This document shows positions 34,263 through 44,084 of a stretch of DNA of 64,000 nt, one piece after another (position 1 is the first letter of the stretch; every line of letters begins with the position of its first letter). This DNA comes from Rhodopseudomonas sp. P2A-2r (GTDB lineage Bacteria > Pseudomonadota > Alphaproteobacteria > Rhizobiales > Xanthobacteraceae): positions 5,612,001 through 5,676,000 of the forward strand of contig NZ_CP110389.1 in assembly GCF_026015985.1 (NCBI RefSeq), written 5' to 3'. The position numbers and the translations under genes were made by a program. The notes under the pieces are model-generated. The model ran no database searches. It was not told where the DNA came from and was given only the letters and a program-made list of their open reading frames with translations.

Positions 34263-37200
34263 CTATGGTTACCTGGCCATCACCCCGACTGAACAGATAG
34301 CTCTGCACATCGCCGTCACCGGAATTGTTCGCTAATATTTCCAGAACTTGAGCTTGGCTCCAGGTGACGCCATCCGCGAACGTGATTGCCAACAGCGGAC
34401 CACCGCCACCGCCAAACTCGCCTTGCACCGTAACCGTCTTTCCGGTCGCCTTGTTGGTAATAATCAGATCACTGCCATCATTTGCGCCCGACCGCGTCAA
34501 CCTCACACCAGCCGATGCGATATCCGCCATTTGCAGCGTCGACGTGAACCTGCCTGGATCAGCGATCACGTCGTTTCCGCCAGCCGAGGAATAAACGTAA
34601 ATGTCGGCCCCGCCCCTGCCGTTCATGAACCTGTCGCCGAGTCCAGCAATTAGGGTATCGGCAACATTGAATCCGAGGATCTGGCCGGCTCCGGCGTTAG
34701 ACGATTGCGCAAGCAGCATGGTGCGGAGACTAGACTGGGTCCAGACGGTGCCGTCATCGAATACGACCTGCTCAACGCCTTGCGCAAACCAATTGTCGAG
34801 CTCCTCCTTTAGTAATATCGAGCCGCCGTTGCCGGCACCCGGTGCCGTTTCTGCTACCTCCAAAGCAACGTCATTGCCATTGCGGAAAAGAGAGACAGCG
34901 GATGGCGCGATCCCATGCAATCTCAGCGTATCGAACTGGCTGAAATTCCCCGCAGTGCCTTCGATGATGGAATCGTTGCCGTCGCCACGTGTATAAACGT
35001 AGATGTCGTCGCCGGCGCCTCCACTGAGAGTATCGTCGCCACCTGCACCGGAGATAGTATCGTTGGTATTGTAACCAATAATGATGTCGTTTCCGGAAGT
35101 CGACGCCTGGGCCAAGAGCTTTAACCGCAAATCGTTCTGCGTCCAGATGGTGCCATCGGCGAAGACGATCTGCTCAATTCCCTGTGCAAACCAGTTATCC
35201 AGTTCGTCCTTCAGTAAGACCGATCCAGCGTCTCCATTTCCAGCCGCGGTTGCAGCGAAGAGGACCGTTACGTCGTTGCCATTTCGAACCAGACTTGCTT
35301 CAGAGGGATTAATATCCTGCAACTTCAGCGTATCGAATTGACTGAAATTGCCAGCGGCGCCTTCGACAATGACATCGTTTCCATCGCCACGAGCGTAAAG
35401 GTAAACGTCGTCACCAGGGCCGCCATTGACCGTGTCGTCGCCGAGACCGCCCGCGATGAGGTCCGACACGTTGGACCCATTGATGATGTCGTCACCATTC
35501 GTTCCGGACGCTGTAATCAACATCGACCTGAGAACCGCCTGTGTCCAGACTGTTCCATCGGCAAAGACGATCCGCTCGACGCCCTGACTGAAGAAATCGT
35601 TGAGTTCGTCCTTGAGGAGAATGGACCCACCATCACCAGCGCCGGCGGAACTCGCGGCGATCTGCAGCGTGACGTCGTTTCCATTCCGGATCAGGCTGAC
35701 GTCTGCGGTATTCAGACCTTCGAGAATAAGAGTGTCGAACGTGCTGAAATTTCCTGCCGCTCCTTCGATGATGACGTCATTTCCGTCTCCCCTTGCATAA
35801 CGGTATGTATCGTCTCCCGGACCGCCGCGCAGCGTGTCGTTGCCAAGTCCCCCGCGCAAAACGTCGTTTGTATTGAAGCCGACAATGGTGTCGTTTCCGG
35901 AAGTCGAGGTTTGGGTCAAAAGCGCGAGACGCAGGTCGTCCCGGGTCCACACCGTCCCGTTGTCGAACATAATCCGCTCGACGCCAGTGCTGAAGAAATC
36001 GTCAAGTTCGTCCTTCAGCAGAACAGACCCGCTGTCCGCCGCTCCGGGCGCGCTGTCAGCGATGATCAGATTAACGTCATTCCCTGAACGAACGAGGCTG
36101 ACCGCAGTCGGAGCGATACCGTGAAGAACGAGCGTATCGAATGCACTCGTCTGCGCGTCAGAACCTTCGATAATAGTATCATGACCGTCGCCGCGACCGT
36201 AGACATAAGTGTCATTCTCGCGGCCACCATTGATGACGTCGTCGCCCTTACCTCCGCTTAACGTATCCTCATAGGAGAATCCGTAGATTGTGTCGTTGCC
36301 GTCAGTTCCAGCGGCGCTGTTAAACCGTTCAATAACGTCGTTTGCGCTCAGGATTGTACCGTCGGCGAATTCAAAATGCTCAATTTGGCTAGGAATGAAA
36401 TTGAACAAGCCGTAAAGGATGGTGAATTGGCCGCTCACTGTGACGACGTCGCTAGTGCCATTGATGGAAATCTGAAGATCGTCCAAATTGCCAACGCGTT
36501 GGAAGGTGACATCCGCGAAAGCGGCATCCTTGAAACGCAATACGTCGTTGTTGGTGGCCAAGAGCGACCCCATATTGTCGCTAATAGTGTCATGGCCGTA
36601 GCCGTGTCCAAAGATGTACGTATCGCTCTCGTTTCCACCGGACAGGAAATCGTTACCCGTCTTGCCGTCGAGCAAATCGGAATATGAGAAGCCATAGATC
36701 GTATCGTCGCCGCTCGTTCCCGCGGCTGCATTGAGCCCTTGAATCACACTTTCCCAGTTAACTGAGCTACCGTCGATAAACTTGAAAAACTCGACGCGGT
36801 CAGGCTGCATATCGTAAATATTGTAGTAATATAGGAACTGTCCGCTGATAGTTAGCGTATCGGTTGAATTGGCAATCGAAATCTGCAGGTCGTTACTGTT
36901 CCCCACTCGATTGAATATCAGATCTGCCGCCGTGATTCCCGGCCCAAACTGCACACTGTCAGCGTTCTCGTTGAGAATGCTGAACTGCTGATCCTCAATG
37001 GAGACGTGTCCGTAGCCTCTGTTGAAGACATAGGTATCTCCGTCGTCGCCACCCGAAAGGTAGTCGTTGCCGCCATGACCATCGATGACGTCCGGATAGA
37101 ATGCTCCGTACAGGTTGTCGTCGGCTGACGTGCCGGTGGTCACTATGTGCTCGATGTCTTCCCACGTCATGATGGTGCCATCGGCAAACTTAAACGTCTC

Positions 37201-40200
37201 GACGCGATTGAACCAGGCCATGCCGAGAAGGCCGAAGATGTCTAACACCTGCCCGACGAACTGGTTCTTGATCGTCAAGGTGTCTGTGCTGCCCGTCAGC
37301 GTGATCAACAGGTCCGGCGTCGCTCCCGTCCGCTGGAATGTGACGTTGCTCGGCGTAACACCGCTGGCGAATTCGAGGACGTCATCCTCACCCCAGCCAT
37401 AGCCAATGAGTCCAGAGATAAACGTCTCCGGATATCGCTGTTGATCGTAAATGGTGTCATGGCCTGATGCATATCCGAATCTGTAGGTGTCGCCGCCATC
37501 GTAACCGACCAGCAGGTCATCACCGGCGCTGGCGTAGAACTGGTCGCCGGTCCCGTAGCCGTAGCTCGTGTCGTTGTCATCCGTAAAAGACGACGCGAGC
37601 GTCTTGACCTGGATGTCACGCCATGACCATCCGGTTCCGCCATAGAACAAGATGCTGTCGATACGGTTGTCCAGGGAGAGCTGCGCGCCGTAGCCGTATG
37701 GAGTATAAGCGAATTGATCCTTGAGGGTGATGCTGTCTCCGGCCCAGCCAAAGTAGATGGTCAGGTCACTACTGTCTGCATTTCGCACCAGACGAACGTC
37801 GCTCGATGTGATCCCGCCAAAAAGGAAAAGCGTATCGGTGGCGCGAAGGGCTGGGTTTGTCATCACGTCTTGGATAGTGTCGTTTCCATCGCCGCGCGTG
37901 TAATAATAACTGTCGCCGCTGTCGCCGCCGCGAAGCAGATCGTCGCCCTTCAGACCTTCGATTTCATCTGCGAATGCCGAGCCGTCGAGGATATCATTGC
38001 CATTCGTACCTAGGCCGATCGCAGCGGCGATGTCGCCTGCCTCATAAATCGTTCCGTCCGCAAACTGGATCTCCTCGATGGCCTGGTCCGGCGTTAGTAC
38101 CTGGCCAGCAAGAGTAATCATCGGGGCAGTGAATTGACCGTGAACCGTGATCCTGTCCGTAGTTCCCTTGACGCGGATAACGAGATCGACGCCCTCGCGC
38201 GAAATGGTGACATCGTCGGGATTGTAGAGCGCGAGACGAATTCTGTCGCCGTTAACACCATATTCGGAGTCAAAGATGTCGTCCTGGCCGAAATTGCGAC
38301 CGAAAACAAAGACGTCCTGGCCGCTGCCACCCGTGATCGTGTCATTTCCAGCTCCGGCCACATAGACCTGCGGACCGGTTGCGCTGCCGCGCGCCAGCGT
38401 ATCGCTCCCTGCGGTGCCGATGGTCACGCCAGTAAGACCGAGGCCAGCGACGAGTTGCGCCAGCGTCAGCGGCGAGTTGGTGCCGTCGAGCGCACGAACC
38501 AGCCCCTGGACCTCGTAGTCGGTGAGGATCTCCTGGCCTTGCTGTCGCACCAGCGCGCTGCCATAGGCAACCATCGCCGGAGCCCAGTTGGCGTTCCAGT
38601 CGGCCAGCGCGGTGGCGGGATCCGCAGAAAGCTGCGCAATAGCTGCACGATAGGCATCGGACAGGGTGGCCGGGCCCGGCGATACGAACTGATCCCCGGC
38701 GAGGTCATAGGCGATATCACCAAAGATGGCATGCAGCGGCCCCTGAACGGCGAGGCGGACCGTGGCTTTATTGAGAACGTTGTTCCAACTGGTGACCAGC
38801 TCGGCAACGTTCGCGTCGGTTGGTTGACCGTTACCGTCGCGCGGCGCGAGTTGCTGTCCCATGTAGCGTTCGAGCAACGCCAGGCGTTGGGTATCAAAAG
38901 CGCCGCCGCCCATCGGCGTCGCCGTCATGCCGTCAACGCCAGCCCAGCGGAACAGTATCGCCTGTGCGTCAGCCCGCAACGTGCTCCAGGCGGTGCCGAC
39001 GGGACGCGCCTTCAGCGCCGCCACCGACGCGAGCAGCGTGGCGTCGTGCGTCATCGCCACCGCCAGGTCGGTCAGGCTGCCGAACCCTTTCAGGTTCATC
39101 AGCGTCGCAGCAGCCGCCGAGACCGTGGTATCACCGAGATATTTGGTGTCGATCTGGTTGTTCTGGAGGATCGTATCGCCGATCGTCGAGGTTGTCCCGT
39201 CGGCACGGGTAAAGGTCGCCTCCGCTGTCACGGTATTTCCGCGTATGCTGCCATGGGCCGGCGTCGAGGTGGAGAGCGAGATTTCTGCTATTCCGGTCTC
39301 GGCCAGGGTCTTGAGTTCACCGGCGTCGGTAACACCGTTGCCATTGAGGTCGCGCCAGACACGGAGGGATGCGAAAGCACTATCGGCAGTGTTGATCTTG
39401 CCATCGTGGTTGGAATCGAGGGTGGCAAGCACGGAGAAGCCGGAATGGCTATTGTCACCGAATAGCTCGCTGCTGTCGTCGATTATGCCGTTGCCGTTCA
39501 GATCGCGCGCCAGAAGACCGTCGTCACCACTAACCCAGGCGGTTCGCTCTGCAAAGCCATCGTGGTCGACGTCGAAATAGACATTTGCCGCATCCGGCCG
39601 CGTTAGCTCGAGGCCGTCTCCATCGAGGTCCAAAACCAGCGGATCGGTGCCAGCGGGTTCACCACCGAAGCCAGCAAGCAGCGCGAGGTTGAGGTAGCGC
39701 TTGTAGTCATCAAGGGAGCCGTGTGCGAGAATTTGACGGAATGCGACGATGTGTGCAGTGGCCGCACCGGTATCGAGGTCGAGGTTATAATTGTCGATCA
39801 CCGCCTGCCCGCCACGGCCGCGCGCGAACTGAACGATGAGCTGATTCGATTCGGTCACGGCATAGCGCACAGTTGTCATGGCCGGGACGTCGAGGGCGAG
39901 GGCGAGCGCCCCGAATACGTCCAGGAACCCGACAGGCGCGCCCGACAGGAGGCTGGACAGCGGTGCATAGTAGGCCCAGCCATCCTCCATCCAGTACTGC
40001 TGTACGCCGCCCGTTAGGACGAACGAGCCCCAAGACGCGTAATCTTCAGCGGTCGCATCCTTGACGAACGTATTGTCGGCAAGGCCGAACAAATCGGAAC
40101 CAGAGTCGCCGTAGAGTTCGCTACCAAAGCCGCCGCCAACGACGACGTCACTACCGGCTCCGCCGTGAATGATCGACGTGAAATCACCTGCTACAAGGAA

Positions 40201-41613
40201 GTCGTCACCCTCGCCGCCGTTGATCGTATTGGCACCAGTCCTTGTGCCGACGATGACGTCATTGCCGTTGCCACCGTCGATAACCACGTTGATTTGATTT
40301 TGCGAAATAGCCCGCGCTTGTTCGAGGCGCCCTTGTGCTGCCTGTGCTATTTCGGACGGAGTCTTTGCGAAGCTAGTCGGAACCGCCCTAGCCGCACTAA
40401 GAATTTGCTCTTGCGCGGCCGTTAATACGCCTCCGGGGTTTAACCAGTGGAGATTGAGGTAATCTCCGCTAGAAGAGCCAACAACACGTTCAAAGTCAGT
40501 CAAGCGCACCCCAGTTGCGCCGGTGAGACTTTGGCTATCGCGACCTTGGTAGAGCTCCACTACCTGGGGCGCTGAGCTCAGGCTAAGGAACGGCGCCTTT
40601 GCTGATCCGGCATAAACCGGTCCAGCATGAGCAGAAAAATCAAGAGCATCGCCTTGGCCGCCGCTTGATTGAGAGCCTCCGTCGACAAGTACTTTATTAG
40701 GAATACCCGCAATATTTGTATTGATATGCAGAATATCCTCAGCAGAGCTCAGTTCTACGCGCTCGATGCCATCTAGTGTATCTTCTCCAGTATTTTCGCT
40801 GGATAAATGAAGACGTTGGACACCGACTCCTTGTGCGCTTATTGATATATCTACGCCGTGGGTCTCATCATCGCCCGTATAACGAACGGTATCATCATTA
40901 CTCCCCGAAAGAGACTGCTCTCCGTAAAATGTCTCATTTAGTGACGTATTAAGAAAGATATCTTCTCTAAAATCTCGTCCTAAGACTTTGATATCCCGAT
41001 TAAAGAGTTGGTCCTCAATACCCTTCGCTGATATAATATCGGTGCGGTCTGTCGCGATAATTGTGGCAGTTGTCGAATTTCCGCCCGGCATTCCATACGA
41101 GAAATAGGAGTCAACGAAACGTAGGCCAGAAGTATCAAATATCTCGCGCGCATCGACGCCGTAGTTCGCCAATGCCGAAAAGATGGTCGCATTGGAATTG
41201 GCAATGTGAGAATTTGCCGGATCAGGAAACTCGTAACGATATTGATTGTTAATGCCGAGGACATCCACGATTAATGAATTCCACGCTCCATTGACGTCTG
41301 ACCAGTCGCCGCCAGCCATCACCCTATCAGTAATATCCACGCTATGGCGCGACTGCGGCGTTTCGCCTGGGCTATAACTGTCACCGGACGCTTTTAGCAG
41401 GTCTAGAGATGTTGATAAGAGTCCCAAAGTCGCAGGTGCGCTAGGATCTAAGCCAGATGTTCCCCTTAAAACCCAGTCATCTTCGTTACGGTTATTGCTG
41501 ATTACTACGCCGTTGACGTCCACCGCGACATCGCGGAGAACAAGATACATATGGCCAGCGCCAGTATGTTCGCTGAACGCCGGCTTCGCTTCCAGGAAGA
41601 TTCGCAGGGCCAT
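34192..41613 (-). CDS. Giant RTX (haemolysin-type Ca2+-binding) protein, main reading frame
   Basis: 2473 aa in one frame. The N-terminal ~230 residues are an unrecognised domain (GAGHMYLVLRDVAVDV, YEFPDPANSHIANSNATIF), perhaps a papain/NlpC-like fold. First RTX block at about 445-515 (GGNGNDVIVGTRTGAN). A dockerin/EF-hand-like segment follows at about 660-775 (VLDLDGDGLELTRPDA, ARDLNGNGIIDDSSELFGDN, RVWRDLNGNGVTDAGEL), then a helical stretch. From about 1075 onward some nine RTX plus HCBP-related units of about 130 aa each (GDDTYRYARGDGNDVIIEGA style). It binds calcium outside the cell and is exported by type I secretion, probably through the HlyB/HlyD pair upstream. The frame ends at 34192 by frameshift without the secretion end. 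Confidence 0.88.
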   Translation of the reverse strand: MALRIFLEAKPAFSEHTGAGHMYLVLRDVAVDVNGVVISNNRNEDDWVLRGTSGLDPSAPATLGLLSTSLDLLKASGDSYSPGETPQSRHSVDITDRVMAGGDWSDVNGAWNSLIVDVLGINNQYRYEFPDPANSHIANSNATIFSALANYGVDAREIFDTSGLRFVDSYFSYGMPGGNSTTATIIATDRTDIISAKGIEDQLFNRDIKVLGRDFREDIFLNTSLNETFYGEQSLSGSNDDTVRYTGDDETHGVDISISAQGVGVQRLHLSSENTGEDTLDGIERVELSSAEDILHINTNIAGIPNKVLVDGGSQSSGGQGDALDFSAHAGPVYAGSAKAPFLSLSSAPQVVELYQGRDSQSLTGATGVRLTDFERVVGSSSGDYLNLHWLNPGGVLTAAQEQILSAARAVPTSFAKTPSEIAQAAQGRLEQARAISQNQINVVIDGGNGNDVIVGTRTGANTINGGEGDDFLVAGDFTSIIHGGAGSDVVVGGGFGSELYGDSGSDLFGLADNTFVKDATAEDYASWGSFVLTGGVQQYWMEDGWAYYAPLSSLLSGAPVGFLDVFGALALALDVPAMTTVRYAVTESNQLIVQFARGRGGQAVIDNYNLDLDTGAATAHIVAFRQILAHGSLDDYKRYLNLALLAGFGGEPAGTDPLVLDLDGDGLELTRPDAANVYFDVDHDGFAERTAWVSGDDGLLARDLNGNGIIDDSSELFGDNSHSGFSVLATLDSNHDGKINTADSAFASLRVWRDLNGNGVTDAGELKTLAETGIAEISLSTSTPAHGSIRGNTVTAEATFTRADGTTSTIGDTILQNNQIDTKYLGDTTVSAAAATLMNLKGFGSLTDLAVAMTHDATLLASVAALKARPVGTAWSTLRADAQAILFRWAGVDGMTATPMGGGAFDTQRLALLERYMGQQLAPRDGNGQPTDANVAELVTSWNNVLNKATVRLAVQGPLHAIFGDIAYDLAGDQFVSPGPATLSDAYRAAIAQLSADPATALADWNANWAPAMVAYGSALVRQQGQEILTDYEVQGLVRALDGTNSPLTLAQLVAGLGLTGVTIGTAGSDTLARGSATGPQVYVAGAGNDTITGGSGQDVFVFGRNFGQDDIFDSEYGVNGDRIRLALYNPDDVTISREGVDLVIRVKGTTDRITVHGQFTAPMITLAGQVLTPDQAIEEIQFADGTIYEAGDIAAAIGLGTNGNDILDGSAFADEIEGLKGDDLLRGGDSGDSYYYTRGDGNDTIQDVMTNPALRATDTLFLFGGITSSDVRLVRNADSSDLTIYFGWAGDSITLKDQFAYTPYGYGAQLSLDNRIDSILFYGGTGWSWRDIQVKTLASSFTDDNDTSYGYGTGDQFYASAGDDLLVGYDGGDTYRFGYASGHDTIYDQQRYPETFISGLIGYGWGEDDVLEFASGVTPSNVTFQRTGATPDLLITLTGSTDTLTIKNQFVGQVLDIFGLLGMAWFNRVETFKFADGTIMTWEDIEHIVTTGTSADDNLYGAFYPDVIDGHGGNDYLSGGDDGDTYVFNRGYGHVSIEDQQFSILNENADSVQFGPGITAADLIFNRVGNSNDLQISIANSTDTLTISGQFLYYYNIYDMQPDRVEFFKFIDGSSVNWESVIQGLNAAAGTSGDDTIYGFSYSDLLDGKTGNDFLSGGNESDTYIFGHGYGHDTISDNMGSLLATNNDVLRFKDAAFADVTFQRVGNLDDLQISINGTSDVVTVSGQFTILYGLFNFIPSQIEHFEFADGTILSANDVIERFNSAAGTDGNDTIYGFSYEDTLSGGKGDDVINGGRENDTYVYGRGDGHDTIIEGSDAQTSAFDTLVLHGIAPTAVSLVRSGNDVNLIIADSAPGAADSGSVLLKDELDDFFSTGVERIMFDNGTVWTRDDLRLALLTQTSTSGNDTIVGFNTNDVLRGGLGNDTLRGGPGDDTYRYARGDGNDVIIEGAAGNFSTFDTLILEGLNTADVSLIRNGNDVTLQIAASSAGAGDGGSILLKDELNDFFSQGVERIVFADGTVWTQAVLRSMLITASGTNGDDIINGSNVSDLIAGGLGDDTVNGGPGDDVYLYARGDGNDVIVEGAAGNFSQFDTLKLQDINPSEASLVRNGNDVTVLFAATAAGNGDAGSVLLKDELDNWFAQGIEQIVFADGTIWTQNDLRLKLLAQASTSGNDIIIGYNTNDTISGAGGDDTLSGGAGDDIYVYTRGDGNDSIIEGTAGNFSQFDTLRLHGIAPSAVSLFRNGNDVALEVAETAPGAGNGGSILLKEELDNWFAQGVEQVVFDDGTVWTQSSLRTMLLAQSSNAGAGQILGFNVADTLIAGLGDRFMNGRGGADIYVYSSAGGNDVIADPGRFTSTLQMADIASAGVRLTRSGANDGSDLIITNKATGKTVTVQGEFGGGGGPLLAITFADGVTWSQAQVLEILANNSGDGDVQSYLFSRGDGQVTIDGGTGSVRFDSVHPSRRHYIAGG

Positions 41614-41622
41614 GTTCCGTTG

Positions 41623-42276
41623 CTACTTTCTTGATAGAGAGAAGTTTTCGGCGATCTCCCCGCCTGGAATTGGCGGACAGCTCCCCTTGGGCTCGATATC
41701 GGTTCGATATGGACGTTCCAATGTTGGCCCATGAAAAATGATGGTTAATTCTCCCGGCGCTTTGGGATATGTCGGCGCGAACGGGCGCTTATACCTTGGA
41801 CCGGCAAGAGTTGCGATGACCCACGCTTCTCGCGGCCAGATCACGACGGCCCCGATCCGAAACACGTCGAGAACGTAATGGAACAGAACGACATTCGTTT
41901 TATTCATAGCTGCGACAAACGGGTCTGATTTTCCTTGGTCTAGATTTGTACCGTTCGTGTTACGATACTCTGCTCCTAACGAACGCAGCACCGCGTGCAT
42001 TATTGCCAGCCGCGAATAGACGTCCGACTTGCCTGAGCTCAGCGTTTCGAACAACTTGGTAAAATTGGCCGATGTCGAAGTGTCGTCTGCCGAAAGCGAC
42101 GATGTCACGATCCCCGACAGACTGCGCGCCTTAGCTAGATAGTCGCGATATTCCGCATTTGATACCGGGCCAAAGCTGCAAGTATCCTGCTCTGAATGAA
42201 AATTCAAAAGAGTGATGTAGTTGGCTGCGATACCCAGAAGCCCGAGCGAGATAAGAGCAGCCAAGCCTTTGTTCAT
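41623..42276 (-). CDS. Hypothetical membrane-anchored partner of the RTX protein
   Basis: A 217-aa protein from the Met at 42276 (MNKGLAALISLGLLGIAANY); the frame extends upstream to 42336 without protein character. One N-terminal signal anchor is followed by a polar domain with FGPVSNAEYRDYLAKARSLS, HAVLRSLGAEYRNTNG and a proline-rich end KGSCPPIPGGEIAEN. No family recognised. It stops 9 bp before the RTX start on the same strand, so the two are surely co-transcribed. A chaperone, co-secreted factor or immunity protein are all possible; the first two cysteines and the anchor fit a periplasmic location. Confidence 0.7.
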   Translation of the reverse strand: MNKGLAALISLGLLGIAANYITLLNFHSEQDTCSFGPVSNAEYRDYLAKARSLSGIVTSSLSADDTSTSANFTKLFETLSSGKSDVYSRLAIMHAVLRSLGAEYRNTNGTNLDQGKSDPFVAAMNKTNVVLFHYVLDVFRIGAVVIWPREAWVIATLAGPRYKRPFAPTYPKAPGELTIIFHGPTLERPYRTDIEPKGSCPPIPGGEIAENFSLSRK

Positions 42277-42632
42277 CAATAGACACTTCTTTGGAGAAAC
42301 TTCGCCATTGCAATCGTGACAACACTGTCCCCACAACGCCTACGGGCAGCAAACCGCACGCGAAATCCGAAGATTCGCTGCAGATATTAGTCATCGCCAG
42401 CCGCCCATTTGGAAGTAGCTACCGAAGCGAACACCACACCCATTTACCAACCATATTAAGCAACATTTCGAAACTCAAGCGGAAATTGAGCAAAAAAAGA
42501 TCTCATTCGAAGGTAGCGCGGCCGCTCTAAAAACATCACGTTTGTAGAATGGTGCTCTCGGTTTTGCTGTGACGGAGTCTTTGAAATAGGCTTCCCCGTA
42601 ACTGGGCCAAAGACTAAATCCAGCTCTGTCAC
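42277..42632. other. 356-bp gap between HlyD and the RTX pair
   Basis: AT-rich compared with the core. No ORF with a ribosome site and no clear terminator. It presumably holds the promoter of the 217-aa/RTX operon. Confidence 0.5.
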
Positions 42633-44084
42633 TCATCGCTCGCGCAGGCTTTCATGCCGATACCTGAGCAACGGCGACATCAGGTATTCGATCAATCGCC
42701 GCGTTCCCGTCTTGATCTCCACGGTGACCGCCATGCCGGGCGCAAGAGTGACCGTCCTATCATCGATCTTCATGACCGTGCGATCTAGCGCAACGCGCGT
42801 GGAATATAGCAGTTCCTGTCCTGCCGGCTCGCTGGTGTCGGCAAGCGCGCCGCCGCCCCGTGCGCGTGACGGATCCTGCGGCTTGTCCTTAACGATCGCG
42901 TCCTGCGAGACGCTGACCACCTTGCCCTGCAGCAGACCGTAACGCGTAAAATTGAACGTATCGATCTTGACCTCGACGATCTGCCCTTCGCTGACGAAGC
43001 CGACGTCGCGATTGGAGATCATCGCTTCGACTTCCAGCGTGCTGTCGCTTGGCACGATCAGCATCAACTGCTGGGCCGGGGTCACCACGCCGCCGACAGT
43101 GTGCAGCACGAGCTGCTGCACCGTCCCATCGATCGGCGATCGCAATACCTGCTCGCCGGCCTTGCGCTCCGCCTTGACCAGATCCTGACCCAGCTGGTCG
43201 ACCTTGCGTTCGGCATCGGCCAGATCACTCAGCACCTGGCGTTCGTAACCCGCTTTGGTCTGTTCACGCTGCTGCTCAACAGCCCGACGGGCGGCCGCCA
43301 CTTCCACCAACTTGCGCTGTTGCACGAGGCGCTCGTTGCGCTGGTCGACCAGGCGGGTCTGGGCATCGAGATAGGCGATATGGTTGCCGTACTGAATCTC
43401 CATCGCCTTGCGGCGGATGGTGGCGCCCTCCTCGACCAACGGCAACGACGCATCGATCTTGGCGATGGTCGCGGAAACGGAATCGGATTCGGCGTGCTTC
43501 TGCTCGATCTGGCGGTCCAGCGAGGCAAGCTTTGCCGACTGCTCGGCGGCCTGCGCCAGCATCGACAAACGGGCGCGGGAAACATCGGACGGCAATGCGC
43601 CGGGGGGCGGCACCAGGTCCGGGGCGACCTTGTCGTTGCCAAAACCGCCGCGAAGCGCCGACAGGCGCGCGACGTCGAGCCGGCTGGCGAGAAGATCCTG
43701 CGCGACGTGCCTGCGCTCCGCCAGCGTGACGGTCTGATCGAGTTCGATCAAGACCTGTCCGTTGCTCACGCGGTCACCGTCCTGCACCAAAATCGCTGAT
43801 ACAGTGCCCGCCTCCAGTGGCTGGATGGTCTTGGTTCGCCCGCTCGGGACAACCTTACCCGAGGCGGTAGCGATGATGTCCACATGGCCGACAACCGCCC
43901 AGACAATGGCGATCACGAAGAACAGGATGATCGTCATCCCGATCGCCCGGCCAATCGGCGAGGCTGGCGTTTCGAGGATTTCAAGCGCGGCGGGCAGGAA
44001 CTGGCGCGCGGTCTCATCACGCTTCCAGCGCCGCGCGGCCTCTTGGGCGGCCGGCTCTTTTGCAGAGGCTTCAACTGACGACAT
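42633..44084 (-). CDS. Type I secretion membrane fusion protein (HlyD family)
   Basis: A 483-aa periplasmic adaptor. A cytoplasmic N-terminus of about 50 residues precedes one transmembrane helix (MTIILFFVIAIVWAVVGHVD), then a biotinyl-lipoyl-like hairpin (ATASGKVVPSGRTKTIQPLE), a long coiled coil (about 150-330) and the C-terminal lipoyl half and beta-barrel ending RYRHESLRER. It links the inner-membrane ATPase to an outer-membrane TolC. It overlaps the ATPase gene by 14 bp. No tolC gene occurs in the window, so a TolC encoded elsewhere must be used. Confidence 0.93.
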   Translation of the reverse strand: MSSVEASAKEPAAQEAARRWKRDETARQFLPAALEILETPASPIGRAIGMTIILFFVIAIVWAVVGHVDIIATASGKVVPSGRTKTIQPLEAGTVSAILVQDGDRVSNGQVLIELDQTVTLAERRHVAQDLLASRLDVARLSALRGGFGNDKVAPDLVPPPGALPSDVSRARLSMLAQAAEQSAKLASLDRQIEQKHAESDSVSATIAKIDASLPLVEEGATIRRKAMEIQYGNHIAYLDAQTRLVDQRNERLVQQRKLVEVAAARRAVEQQREQTKAGYERQVLSDLADAERKVDQLGQDLVKAERKAGEQVLRSPIDGTVQQLVLHTVGGVVTPAQQLMLIVPSDSTLEVEAMISNRDVGFVSEGQIVEVKIDTFNFTRYGLLQGKVVSVSQDAIVKDKPQDPSRARGGGALADTSEPAGQELLYSTRVALDRTVMKIDDRTVTLAPGMAVTVEIKTGTRRLIEYLMSPLLRYRHESLRER

